Origin: Biscogniauxia marginata
Taxonomy: Eukaryota; Ascomycota; Sordariomycetes; Xylariales; Xylariaceae
Length of the DNA stretch: 64,000 bases
Direction: 5' to 3'
NCBI GenBank assembly: GCA_022695795.1
Contig: MU404059.1
Location: 186,001-250,000, forward strand
This document shows positions 1 through 11,754 of this stretch, in pieces. The translations under genes were made by a program, and so were the position numbers. Under the pieces are notes generated by a model that made no database searches, had not been told where the DNA came from, and saw only the letters and a program-made list of their open reading frames with translations. Every line of letters starts with the position of its first letter. The stretch's first letter is position 1.

Positions 1-195
1 CTTAGTCTTTGAATAAGGAGTGATAGTATGGGTGTACTATTTCAATTGAGGTCTCGATGGTAATCGTCTATATAGACCTTGGTAGCGGTTATATAAATAT
101 ACGAAGGAACATCTTCACTGTTTCACATCCGTCCTGTCTGACTAGCTTGATGCTGAAGCTTTCCTTTGAAGGCGTAAAATTAGTACACTATCAAA

Positions 196-1082
196 ATGCC
201 TTCTCGGAAGACTTTCATTGCTACTCAATTGGGCCTTCTCATGGCCACCGTCATCCCCATAGTGTGCGGTAGTCCAATTGGTGGCCCCCTTAAGATCAAG
301 GCCAGAGACCCACCAACAGCTCTTCCAGAGAAAGCAACTGCAGAAGATAAGGCGTGAGCTGCCCCTTTTTCATTGACAAGAGGACTATTACTGACTCTCG
401 CACTCTCTTTACTAGCTTCCAGCCGGCGATGGACTTTGACACCGATGGATGCTACAACACTCCGGCGATTGACGCGGATGGTAACGTGGCTCCTGGTCTC
501 GATAACAACAACACGGGGCTCTCCGAGGACTGCCGTGATCCATCGGACCTGACAAACAATAACGTGTATTCTCGGGCGCGTTGCAATAATGGGTGGTGCG
601 CTTACCTGTACGACTACTACTTCGAGAAAGACGTCGCGATTGCAAACGTCCCCTTTGACTTCGGCCACCGGAATGACTGGGAACACATCGTCGTCTTCGT
701 GCAGGATGGAGAGCCCAAAGTAGTTGCTGTATCACAGCATGGCGAGTACGAAACTAAAGCCGCAAGTGATGTCCGTTGGGACGGCAACCATCCCAAGGTC
801 GTTTATCATAAAGATGGTATCAGCACTCATAATTTCCGTTTCGCCAATACGGAGGACGACAACATTGAGAATGCCACAGGTAGTTGGTTCTACGGGGACC
901 TCGTCTCGTACAACGGCTTCCCAAGTACGGAAATTCGAGATAAGTTGATGTCTTGGGACTTTGGCGATGCGAACGTCGCTCTCAAAGATTCAAGCTTCCC
1001 AGGGCAGCTTGAGAAGGCCCGCGGGGACTTGGTCCCTGGCTTTGACAGCAATGTAGATGACGGCTCACCGGGAAATCCGTGA
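196..1082 (+). CDS. NPP1/NLP-family necrosis- and ethylene-inducing-like secreted protein
   Basis: Two exons, 196-353 and 416-1082, joined over a 62-nt GT-AG intron (donor GTGAGC, acceptor CTAG), giving about 274 residues. The N-terminus has a basic start and a hydrophobic stretch ending near Val-Cys-Gly, which reads as a secretion signal. The family hallmark heptapeptide appears as GHRNDWE (bases about 664-684), where the usual form is GHRHDWE. The outer His, Asp and Glu, the likely metal ligands in solved family members, are kept. The region before it, which carries the conserved AIMY-type peptide in classic type I members, reads CAYLYDYYF here. Family members act outside the cell at plant plasma membranes and are often expressed during plant colonisation; whether this divergent copy is cytolytic cannot be told. 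The ATG at 196 is preferred because it supplies the signal peptide and the downstream frame lacks one. Confidence 0.9.
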
Positions 1083-2571
1083 GAAAACGGATTCACGTAC
1101 ATGGACGAGCACATATATAGGTAGTGTTTCAGGGACTCACACCACTTGCCGGGCTAGCTGACTTCAGCTAACCTCAGTCAATTGGTAACGGGCACCCCAG
1201 TGCGTTCTTCTTCTGTATATAGCTAGCTTTTATCTCGATGTAAAACCGAGCCTCGTGTAAATAGAATGTGATGTTTGTCCTCATTAGTCCTGCTACCGCA
1301 CTAAAGCTCTACAGCAGCAGGGTGGATTGGACCGGCTGTCTAGGCCTTTGGTTTGTTCTCCCACATCGAACGATAAAAAAAGTTGACCTCCTGCGCATTG
1401 ATGAAACCGCGGGACGTAGGCAATTCGTGGGTTGAACCGCAAGGTTCTGGGTGCTGCTTCGTCTTCTATGAAGCAGACAAAAAAGACAGACGGCTGGCTC
1501 CCTGGGGTTTCGCTTGACTTTAAGAATTTCAGAAGTAGGCGAGGGCAGAGACGTGAGCGACACAAGGAGATATTTAATCACAGTAATCCTCACCAGTCGG
1601 TATCATGATACGTTGCCATGTCATATTCTCAGACAGAGCCTTGGTGGATGAATGGTATCTGGATAAATAGGTAACCTTGTAGGTAGGTGTATTTGGAAGG
1701 AAGCTTGAAAGTGTGAGGCCCAGCAGAAATTTCTTAAAAAGAAAAAGCGGCTGTTGAATTTTGCTGTGGCTGGGCGGGTAACGTCACGTGGCTTGTTCTA
1801 AGCAAAATTTCTCTTATCACCAGAATCGCGAAGCCGAAGCTCTCTTTCCTCTCTTTTCTCTCTTCACACTTTTTAAAACCATGCACGATTAATCAACCGA
1901 TTTTTATTCATCCACTTACTATCGGTCATATTTGCGTGCTAGACCAACCTGTGATTGCTGCCAACTCAATTCTACTGTGATGCTTGTCTTCTAACGTATC
2001 GCGTCTTTGGTGGCACTCATATATACCTACCTTATCGTTCATTGCAGCCGTTTGTACCAGTGATTTTGAATTACATACTGCTAAGTTCTTTTAGGACACC
2101 AGACTTCTGGCAGTCGAGTGAACAGACTTAGGTTTCTAAATATATACGGACTAAGCAAGCTTCAGAAGTAAGCTCGAGTCGGTAGCCATGCTTCGTGCCA
2201 CGGGCACGTGACCGCTTGTTAGCCCGAGCTTCCCTCTCCAGCACCGAACAACAAGTAAAACCAGTGCCCTTACACCTCTATTAGATCAAAACCATTATTA
2301 ACCTTGACTTGCAAATCGACCTATCTCGTAGTCACAAGGTTAAATGTTACTAGTAATGCCTACGATGTTATGCCAGCTGGGCTGCATGAAATACTGAGGA
2401 TGATGACAGCTCGTGAAGCTCGTGAGTTGATGTGCTCCGAGACAAAATGTCGGCAGAAAATCCCGGTTGCCGGATGCCCCAATTTTCTTGGGACACTTTA
2501 CCGTAGTGCACTGGTTCAATGCATGCATCTATCACGCTCAGCCTCCCCCCGCACCAACATCACTTTGAAAC
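1083..2571. other. Intergenic region, no gene recognised
   Basis: About 1.5 kb between the NLP gene and the next plus-strand gene. It holds only short unsupported reading frames. A pyrimidine-rich stretch (CTCTCTTTCCTCTCTTTTCT-like, about 1841-1865) and TATA-like runs fit a promoter area for the downstream gene, but no element can be pinned down. Confidence 0.6.
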
Positions 2572-3342
2572 ATGGGACTTATCCGGACGACAGTGTTGAC
2601 AGGACTCTTGGGTGCCGCCGGTGGCGTAGCTAGTGTAGGTGCCGGAGCCGCTTACCTAGCCGCCAGCACCACTCTCGTGAACCTCACCAAGGACGACCCC
2701 ATGTTCAGGTCCAAGACGTACACGAGATATAACCCAAAAGGCAATCCCGCTCATCAAGACGACTGCATCAAGCGTGTGCCTCTGAGCAAGATCCGACCAG
2801 AACTTCGAGACGATGAGGAGGCTCTAGCTCTCGAGTTTTGCCGTGGCATATGGAGCCGCTGGGGTACGATTGATTGATTCTGCCTTCCCCTTTCTCATGA
2901 AGCTGAATGTATTCGCGGATAGCTGACCCGGAGTACAGGTTTTTGGGCTCAAAGCAAGCTCCAGGAGCGCTACGACAAGCCCCCGGGAACCGATGATAAC
3001 CTCTGGCACGTCAAAGACCTGGCCGTCTCGAAGTACGAGAAGGGGCTTAGGTTTTCGAACCACTTCGAGGTTGTCGAGCACCAGGGCAACGAGATCGTCG
3101 TCCGCTGCGGTGCATCACCCCTCCAGCCTGGGCTGAGGAACTCGGACGGCTTGATCTTCCTCAGCGCCAGGATCGACCGCGAGGCGCAACAGGCTGAGTT
3201 CAGCCTCAAATCTGCACTCTTTGACAGCGCCGCCCCTCACGTCGAAGGGGCTGGCCACCCTATATCACCAAAGATCGTCTTCTTGCACCGATGGTACGTG
3301 CGAATGTTGGTACAGAGTGCTGTAAGAAACGTCCAGAAGTGA
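2572..3342 (+). CDS. Small fungal protein of unknown function with N-terminal membrane segment
   Basis: Two exons, 2572-2863 and 2939-3342, with a 75-nt intron (donor GTACGA, acceptor TACAG) that keeps the frame; about 231 residues. Residues about 5-32 form a Gly/Ala-rich hydrophobic helix (TGLLGAAGGVASVGAGAAYL) that could be a membrane anchor or mitochondrial/ER targeting segment. The rest is soluble and mixed in composition, with a Trp-rich junction (IWSRWGFWAQSKLQ) and a C-terminal region starting FLHRWYVRMLV. I recognise no catalytic motif. Its coding quality (high GC at third positions, no stops through both exons) and a clean intron support a real gene. No operon-like relation to its neighbours is evident. 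Function unknown. Confidence 0.75.
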
Positions 3343-4559
3343 GTTTTATATCTGAGTGGCTATTAGATCAGAGGTGTGTTTTATAGAATAATGAGGTATG
3401 GCACATGTACTGTTTAACTCGTATCAATCCGAGCCGCATTCCGTGTCGCCTTAGGTTTCGTCTATAATCCTTGATGCAGATGTCTTTCCTCGCAATTGGC
3501 GCTAGACCGTACCTACATTGTACCCATCTTAATGTGCCCGCCTTTTTGACAAATGGCTCGAGGGAAATATCACTCGGAGGGGACTCCTATTCTCCCTTCT
3601 AACTCTTGAAAAATACCCATCAAAACTAGGATGGTTATTTATTTATAGACAAGCAGACCACCCGCGTTGCCTTTTCACAACTTCAACTGGCACATATCTA
3701 GCCTGTCGATCTTACTTAACTACGATCTCCGTGTTTTATCAAACTTCTCATGCTCCAATTTGATTCTGCAACAACGTTTAATAATTATACTTGAACCTAC
3801 CTAAGTTGTTGGTGTGACGAACATTAAGGGTTGAAAGATGGAAGGATACCTTGTTCATCGTGGCTGAACGTCATTCAATGCCCTCTACCTATTTCTGTGA
3901 TTAGCCATCTATCGCATGGATCCAATTGACCTCTGAAACGCTAGAAAAGTTAAGCATTAATCTCTCCGATTTTCCCCAAGTTTTTTCATTCTTTCTTAAT
4001 TTGTTCTTTGTGTCACCTTCTCCAAAGAGAAATTGATAAATTCCCGGCCAATCAGCTCTAGGCAAATTCCGCGCTGCAGTGAGAGAGAACTTGAGGGAAA
4101 TCACCAGTTGATCACAGCTCCCTCATCCTGACCGTCGATCAATTTCCCGGAACGAGATGCAGCCGAGCCATTAAATTGGGCATAAAATTATTAGTAAATT
4201 GACATCAATTCATCTTCTCCCCCTCCGCATCTTCCACCGATTATATTGACTGTATTTGTTGCGATCCAAGCAATCAATTATTGGGTCTAACTATCTTCCT
4301 TAACGTATAATCTACGGCCGTAGAAAAAAAATCATTTTCGAACCGGGGAGAAGAAAAGAACTGTGACTTAACCTAGCAGTAGAGATTCCATCTCAATAAC
4401 CAAAGCTAAAGCAGCTTGGAATATTCACCTTACCTTACCTTCATCCCAATTCCGGTAACCGAGACCATCCAGTCAACTTCACACTTCGACAAATTCGATC
4501 GAACCCTCCGCCGAACTTATCCTCCACCACCACGTATCCCACCGCCGAAACAAAAAAAA
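3343..4559. other. Intergenic region
   Basis: 1.2 kb of moderately AT-rich sequence with no supported gene. The last 200 bases are pyrimidine-rich and include an A-run immediately before the ATG at 4560, typical of a fungal 5' UTR. A longer in-frame start at 4416 exists but adds a low-complexity segment without family support. Confidence 0.55.
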
Positions 4560-5576
4560 ATGGTGACCACCCGCTCCGCCCGCAAGACGACCTCGTCGCC
4601 CTCGCCGGCCCTCCTATCCCCATCCACGCCGTCCCCCTCCTTCTCCTCTTCCTCCGCCCGGACCCTCTGGACGCACGCGCCCTCGCGCGCGACGCTCCTC
4701 TGGCTCGCCGTGTCGCTGCCGCTCGTGGCCTGGGACACGGCGTACGTGCTGCTGCGGCCGTGGACGATGGAGGGCGGGTCGCTGCACTGGCCGCTATGGG
4801 CGCCGTACAAGCTCTACGGCGAGGTCGACCACGTCTACGGCTGGAAGGCCCTCGAGGCCCGCAACGGCTTCACCGCCGCCCAGGGTGCCCTCAACGCCGT
4901 CGAGACCGCCATGTACCTCGCCTACCTGTGGCTGTACTATTCCGGGGCCAAGAAGACTGCGACGGCCGGCAGGGGGGCGGGCGCGGGCGCGGGCACGAGG
5001 AGCGTGCTGAGCGGCCGGACCGCGGCCGTGGCTGTGTTGACGGCGTTTAGTGCCGCCGTCATGACGTTGAGTAAGACGGTGCTATACTGTGAGTTTTCTT
5101 CTTCTTCTTTCTGTTCTTCTGAAATCCTCCCTCTTCTCGCTAGAACTTAAGTCCGTTACGTTCGGTTTCGGGTGTGCTGTGCGATGCGTTATGGTGTAGA
5201 ATAAGATTACACTAGTGCGTAGCGTGGAGCACGAGCTAAGAAGAGTATACGGGCGGGCCGTGAGAAAAGAGAAGCGAAAGAAAGTGGAAGCAAAAGAAAA
5301 AGGTCTGACATCAAGTTCCACCATAGGGCTGAACGAATATTTCTCCGGCTTCGACAACATTGGCCACAACCGTGCCCAGGATCTGGTCCTGCTATGGATC
5401 ATTCCGAAGTGAGTATCGCCTGCTGGATAGAAAAGTATTATTACTGACCGTGTATCCTCGAATCTCGCAGCGGCGCTTGGCTCATCTTCCCCACTTACAT
5501 GATCTACACGATGGGCAGCGAGATCATAGATGGGCTGACTGCCGCCTCGACGGCAGTGCCGAGAAAGTCTAAGTAA
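4560..5576 (+). CDS. Conserved fungal multi-pass membrane protein (EXPERA/emopamil-binding-like architecture)
   Basis: Three exons, 4560-5088, 5327-5408 and 5471-5576, with introns of 238 and 62 nt; 238 residues. The start at 4560 follows an A-run and precedes a Ser/Pro-rich N-terminus. Membrane segments are visible at LLWLAVSLPLVAWDTAYVLL, around the NAVETAMYLAYLWLYY block, around AVAVLTAFSAAVMTLSKTVLYW, and in the last exons (LVLLWIIPNGAWLIFPTYMI). The blocks GGSLHWPLWAPYKLYGEVD and NGFTAAQGALN are those of a conserved ascomycete family that databases often mislabel as a C6 transcription factor. The four-helix layout resembles EXPERA/EBP sterol-isomerase-like proteins, but that link is my inference. 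Coding GC is very high in exon 1. Likely location is an internal membrane; role unknown. Confidence 0.85.
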
Positions 5577-6208
5577 GGTGGGAGAAATGTGGTCTCATTT
5601 TTGCATATGCGTGCCGAGCGAAACGAAGAGGTGTCACATGTATTACCCCTAATATGGCATGAACGAAATTATGACGACGATGACGACGACACTATATTGG
5701 TGAAAAGAGCCTCTTGAATGGGACTTTCTTTCTCATATTTGGGACTTATTACTGGATATATATATTACGGCATGGCCGGAGGTTGACAAAAGCAGCTAGG
5801 GGAATGAACATATAGCGTCGCTGTCTACTTACATACATATGGTGGGTAATCTGGATCTACCTACTAATTGTACATATGAGAAGAGCACGAAATCGGAGAA
5901 CAGGAATCTCTTAGGTCTCATATTGGATAAGGAGAATATTCGAAGTATCAAGGTCGAGCTGGCCTTTTTAAATTGGATGCTGGACCTACAGAGTGTGACT
6001 CTGTAATTTAGGGTATCATTCTTCACGTTTTAGTACATAAAAAATTGCAGGAAGGAAAAGATCGGAAGCAGAATAAAACCCTCTTCCCCCCAATTAGGAC
6101 GTTCAATCCGATTTTTTTCATCATTCTGCGTCAAGCATACCCCCCTCTTTTTCCCCCATGCCATTTGTTTCCCGTCTCCTAGCTCAACCCTGCCCCCTCA
6201 CGCCCTTT
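5577..6208. other. Tail-to-tail intergenic region
   Basis: 632 bases between the 3' ends of the membrane-protein gene (+) and the DUF8004-like gene (-). It must hold both 3' UTRs. AT-rich runs near 5755-5770 and 6035-6125 are candidate 3'-end processing regions. No further gene seen. Confidence 0.5.
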
Positions 6209-8966
6209 TCACTTCGCCGAAGATCGCCTGAACAACGACGACCCCGAAGGGGTCGAGGGCCTCCTGGCCTTGGGCTCCTGAAGGCCGCCGAGGTCGGTGT
6301 ACTGCTCCCATTGGGGCTGGATGTCGTCGAGCTTGTCCGCCGCCTCGATCTCCATCACGGCCTTGATGAGGTCCCAGCTCGATATGGGGCTCGTCGCGGC
6401 GGGCATGTCGATCGAGGGAGGCGCGGACGTGTCCGCCTTGCGGATGTTCAGCGGCGGGGGCTCGAGCTTCCGCCGGAGAGCCCCGCAGTTGACGCTCCTG
6501 GGCCGCTGGTTCCGGGGCCCGGACCCGCCGGGAGCGTCGCGGGACGCGCCCTCTTCGTGCAGCGTGTGGGGCCTCTGCATTTCGGAGCTCGTGGTCCTGG
6601 CGCGCCGTGGCTGTGGTGACAGGATCCCGGTCGCGGATACGGGCGTGGACTTGCCGGACTTGCTGACGTCGTCTCTCTGCTCGCAGTGCCCGCAGACGTT
6701 GTCTCCTCGCCGGCTATCCCATGACCACGTAGAAGCGGTGCTTGGGCTCCCGGCGACTGAGGTGTCTAGTATCTCTAGGGTGCCCACTTCCGAGTTGCTG
6801 TAATCACTCGAGTTGACAGAAACATCTAATATTAGTGGCCGCGGGTGGCCCCTATTGACCGATGAAGGTTGCTTAGATGTTGCCGGCTTGGACGTACTGG
6901 TGCCGACGTTGCTAGTTCCATTGCCGTATCCGTGAACAACAATCTCTTGATACGAAGCTCTGTAAGGCGTCTGATCTATACTCTCTGAACGCTGTTTGGT
7001 GAAGATACTCAATGGACGTCGAGCGGTCAGGTTTCGGGATAGACTGCGAGAGACACGCGATCTGTTGCTTATGCTTTTGAAAAGTCCTACACTCGTTTCT
7101 TTGCCTTCTGCCGCTTGTTCCTCTTGACGCGCAATCGCGAAGTAGTCGATATCTGGCTTGATCTCGAGACTAGAGGGAGATGGAGACGATGATCTGGAAC
7201 TCCACCCGGTAGTTGATATAGAAGGGTTCCGAGCGATCTGGTCCTTCTGGTGCCCCATAATTGCGTGGATAGATTGTTCCTGGTCCCAAAGTGGTAGGTT
7301 GGCCCTCGAGATGCATAGGTGGTACGGTGCATTAATAAAGTCTTTGACTTCAGGGGGTGGATCAGTTGCTTGCCGGAGAACCTGGTATATTGCATATACT
7401 AATACCCACCGGACTTTACGGGCGTCCATGGGGCCTAAGTTCTCTGATTTGCTTGCCTTTGGTGGCTGGCAAACCGAGTTCTCTTCGAACTGTCGATATG
7501 CTTGTACAAGTTCATTCTTTAGGAGTTCAGGCCTGTGCCGGTTGGTAGCTTTCAACAAAGCTGCATGGATCTTTGATCTCTGAGTCTGACTAGGCTTGAT
7601 TTTCTTGCCGAACCACAGCACTCTTCGCGAAGTAATAGTCTCCTGTGGCACCTCAGGAAGAAGTGGGAGAGGATGGGGAAGAGGTTCAAACTTGTGGCGT
7701 GCATCGAACGATTTAATACTCCACAAAGTGCAGATACCTCCCTGTTCCAAGAAAGAGTTCTTCTGAGAAGTGTCGAAACTCTCATCTACTAGATATCGAT
7801 GAAGAGCTTCGAAATCATCTCTCATTGTGCGGAAAACCTCGGCCTCGTACATCATCGTCTGAGGGTCAATCGACGGCGGCGGGTAATACCCGAAACGGGC
7901 TGTGTAGACTTCATGTAGCAATTTCCGAAACTGTTCAAGATGCGCCCGGGCGCCAGGGAATAACCCCAACTGAACATCTGACATCTCGTTCCGCAGAAAC
8001 GTCCTGAGCATGCTCCCGCTCTGTCCTAATCTAAGATCCATCTCGACTCGAGTACGGCGAATTAACTTGCGAGTGAAGGAAGAGATATGCTACACTTGTT
8101 AACAAAATATCCACCAGGAGTTTAAAGCCAGTACTGACATGATATCCAGGACCCATGAATAATCGGTCGCTCATACCACAACAATGTGCGAATGCGTCAA
8201 TGTAAAGGTCTCTTAGCTGGAAAACCTCCGCTAAATGTAGCATCGCTAGAGCGTGGCATGGTTGATTTTTCAGATAGAGATAACCTTCTTCATCCAGATA
8301 ATTCATCAGATCTTGAACATTGTCCACGTCTCCGGTACGGAACTCGCACATGCTACGCACGAGAGTGATGAGTGCTGTACCGAGAGTTTCCCCAACCATA
8401 GACCTGCGCAAGACGAAAGCGATGAAGTTGCGCGTTGCCAGGTGATAATTGTATGACTGCTTCTTGTCCGACTGAGAAGGAGCTGGTATGAAGAGTTCGA
8501 TGCGGCTCTGCCTCGGGGTGCGACTGAAATAGCTCGTTGGGGTGAGCGTATCGTATTGAACATGGTCATCTGAGTTGATGATATCTTGCGCCATAAACCT
8601 GTCGATGAGAGGATGACAGTTCGCCTCTAGGAGTGCAGAAAATGGTACTTTGAAAGCCGGACCTCTTCGACTATGGCCTTGGCCGTAAAGATGAATGTAA
8701 CAATTTCCGTCGCGATACCAAAGCTCGGGATCCTATATTAGCCATCAGTATGAAGAAACATGACGGCTCGCATATCGACAGGGGCTTACTCTTCTCAGGT
8801 TATTCCAACGTGAACTCGATCTTGACGCGCCATCCCACCTCATGACATTAGGGTTGTTGGATGAAGGTTCCATGGCTCTTTCGCTTCTCCTCGTCTTCCA
8901 ACCCCGTGATCGGTTCGACACTCCGTTGTAGAGAGACAGTTCTCGTACTAGCGGTTTGTCCATCAT
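6209..8966 (-). CDS. Large fungal DUF8004-like protein of unknown function
   Basis: Three exons on the minus strand, 8966-8790, 8732-8115 and 8065-6209, with introns of 57 and 49 nt; about 883 residues. The family blocks run in order: RRDPELWYRDGNCYIHLY with SRRGPAFKVPF (about residues 58-90), then NQPCHALAMLHLAEVFQLRDLYIDAFAHC, then EMDLRLG and FLRNEMSDVQLGLFPGARAH, then FGYYPPP. I know these as a widespread uncharacterised ascomycete family, I believe DUF8004 in Pfam. The C-terminal third is Ser/Pro/Arg-rich and probably disordered. A Cys pair CGHC near the C-terminal region (around base 6680) is a minor feature. The exon 2-3 join is the least certain: donor GTGGAT at 8114 restores the family block with one extra residue. 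The protein is intracellular with no signal or membrane segment. Role unknown. Confidence 0.85.
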
Positions 8967-11754
8967 TATTTGTTCAAATGAATGATTTGAAAAGAAAAGG
9001 CCGGCATGCGTTCTTCGTAGCGAATGAACCGACTGTTCTTGTTCAAAGCTAAGCAGCTAGACAATGAACTGACAAAAGGATACTGCCGACCGTGTTGACC
9101 AGCTCGGTTGGGGGGACTAATTGATCGAATGATATGCGGTAATCGAGCTCTGCCTACTCTTATCACTAATCACAGATGACGATGATCTTGAGATCTCCTC
9201 ATATCGATCACTCTTGGGGGCAGACGAAGGACAACAATAGCTCAGGGGGTAAAAATTGCGACCCCTACAAACTATATTCAGTTGGATGCGGATCCGAAAG
9301 TAATATACCCTCGTCGGCCACACAAGCATGACTTAGGTAGGTATCTATACCGAGTAGTTAGTTCTCAATCTAAAGCATGAAGGTGTTGTGCTAGCCCCAA
9401 TTTTGCTGAGCCGTGCTATGCATGTTCTAGTGTGGCTGGCTGCAAGTAATAACTTCTTGCTAATATTTCGGACTTATCAGGGACCTGTATCCTTGCCATA
9501 GGTTTATCTATAAAGCTATCATCGTTGAATCTCGTGGTGATACGTTACAGTTCATTATTGAGGAAGGTTTTTGACCTTCCACGGAGGGCGGCCGCTGAGT
9601 TGCGCCATACCTCCTTCATAATGCCTATTTAGCCAGGTGAGCCATTTGAACTTACCCAAGATAATAATTCTAATTCGAGGTCCTCGAAATATTAGTGACA
9701 ACCATTCATCACAAGCCTATTGGAGGCAGACGAAGCCGCTAGGTGTGTGGTACCGGATCTTGGAGATCGTCCTTTAGATGCAACCTTCGGCATTTAGATG
9801 CAGATTCAACCACCCATGATATTCACTTGTCCCTGACCCATGTGGCAACTAAATCAGTCTAGTCTTCCCTTTGCTGATTAGTTTAAGCCTCCCCAGTGTA
9901 TCTCGATGAGCTATTTCTCTTCTAGTACTCACGGAGTAGGCGATAGACTCGAGCTGATGGAATACTTTTGGCGGGAAGCTAGATTAAGGTTTTTCTCGGC
10001 AGGGATATTCGTATTAACCACCTATATGGGTGACATAGGGAATGAAACTGATTCGTTTCATGCTTCATAAATTCCTGGGTGGGATACTTCAATGTGTGCC
10101 ATATATCCAATCTGCACACGAGAACTATCGTTTGATGACTTCTCACTCATTCTTCAACATAATAGGCGTGGTATCTGTCTTTGAGATACAGACCATCTCG
10201 AGATCTCACCACAAGGCTATCTAAGTTTAATTTCTGAAATATTGAGATCTTGACTGAGTTGGCTTGTATCAAGCGAGGACAGCTGACTAAAAGTAGTTGC
10301 AAGTCTTTCCCTAGCACTGCCAGCTAATTTGAAAATGACGAGGATAGAGTTGAGAGGTAATTCGGTTATGACTAGTTGGTGGCCGGCCTTCCCAAAGATT
10401 TACCCTGTCTCAAAGAGACGGGTATGAGGATGACCTACTAACATGTAAGCTAGCGAGTTTTGTAGAAATAGTCTAAGATTCGTCGTCAACGCCAAGGGGA
10501 TAGGAGTCAGCGAGCTTCGCCGAAACCGTGGTGTGGACCAGAATCACACCATTAACAATGATTGGAAATTTCGGTTGCCTACCCAGCTACAGGGCGAAAC
10601 TAGGTTGACTCGAATTTAGATAAAGACTTTAGAGTCGCTTTGCTTTCGCTTGGGTCGTAAGTCTTAGTCAAGCCTTTGATTGTAGCATATTTTAAGGAAC
10701 ATTCTGAGCAAGCGTTTCGCAACTAAAGTTTCACAAGGAAGTCAAACTTGGCTTGGCGCACTGACTCAATCGACCGAGAGAAGTTTTCTGGCTAGAATTG
10801 ATTCCGCAGAGACGTCCTCTCTGGCCGATCAGCTACAGATTTATGAACTATCGTGGTGTTGACTAGAGAACAAATCCACACGTGGTCTTGGTTATCATAC
10901 TACATACCAAACATCTGAGGACCCGATTCGCGAGATGATTTTGGCAAACAGGTTTCGTAGGCGGTACGCTATTCGCTGAACAAGTTACGGTTTCGCAGGT
11001 CTCCTGCAGGTTTTCGGCTACCTACTTGCAGCACATGGTGTACACATTGTCGTTACCTGTCAACGGTTGTTTTACTTGTAGAGAAAGAGCCTAAGCATGG
11101 CTACCTCGGATTGATCTCGTTGGACTAGACAGCTTTGCCGAATCATAGCCACGTTGTCATATCCTGTGTTTAGGGGGAGCCGGAAGTCTGGTATTGCCCT
11201 GTAACCGAATCATCTCACGTAGTAGATACAATCTCCACAAAAAGGCGTTCGGTGAGGTTTGGCGAAGTCTTTCGGTAAGGTTCTATAGGCTTTTGGCTGT
11301 CAAGCCCCGAAGTTGAAGTTTGGAAGCGTAGGTGAAGGTTGTGTGTAGATAAATGAATGAAATCGTACCTACCTCCTTAGCTACCTCCAGGCTGTCTGAG
11401 GTCGGGTCTCCCGTGGGTATGCCCCGCCCACCCCCCACTGCGACGGATAAATATAGCACCCATGTCCGGAGTCTAGTACTCTATAGGTTAGGTAGGTACC
11501 TACATATTTCGATGTCATCCCCGCTATACCTACGGACGTACCCGTCGGTATTTTGTACCTTGTCCTACGTATTTTAGGTGCACCGAAAACTCAATGCTAC
11601 CCCATGACTTTCCCACCTACTGCCGTTTGAAGCTGTGTTCCAAGACCGGCACAACTCAGCGACGACCACCACCGCCGGCAGACTCTCCCGGTTTGTTCTA
11701 TAAAGTTAAGGTGCCAGTTGTGACGGCTGCAATGTAACTGTTGGAGAGTTTCCA
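8967..11754. other. Gene-poor intergenic region
   Basis: 2.8 kb with only short, unsupported reading frames. I see no transposase, tRNA or strong repeat. The part near 11650-11750 is GC-rich and likely belongs to the promoter/5' UTR of the dynactin gene. Shared short motifs (for example TTTAGATGCA twice near 9774-9802) are too short to interpret. Confidence 0.5.

Noticed and set aside
225..735. Long minus-strand frames over the NLP gene
   Set aside because: Antisense shadows of the real plus-strand coding sequence.
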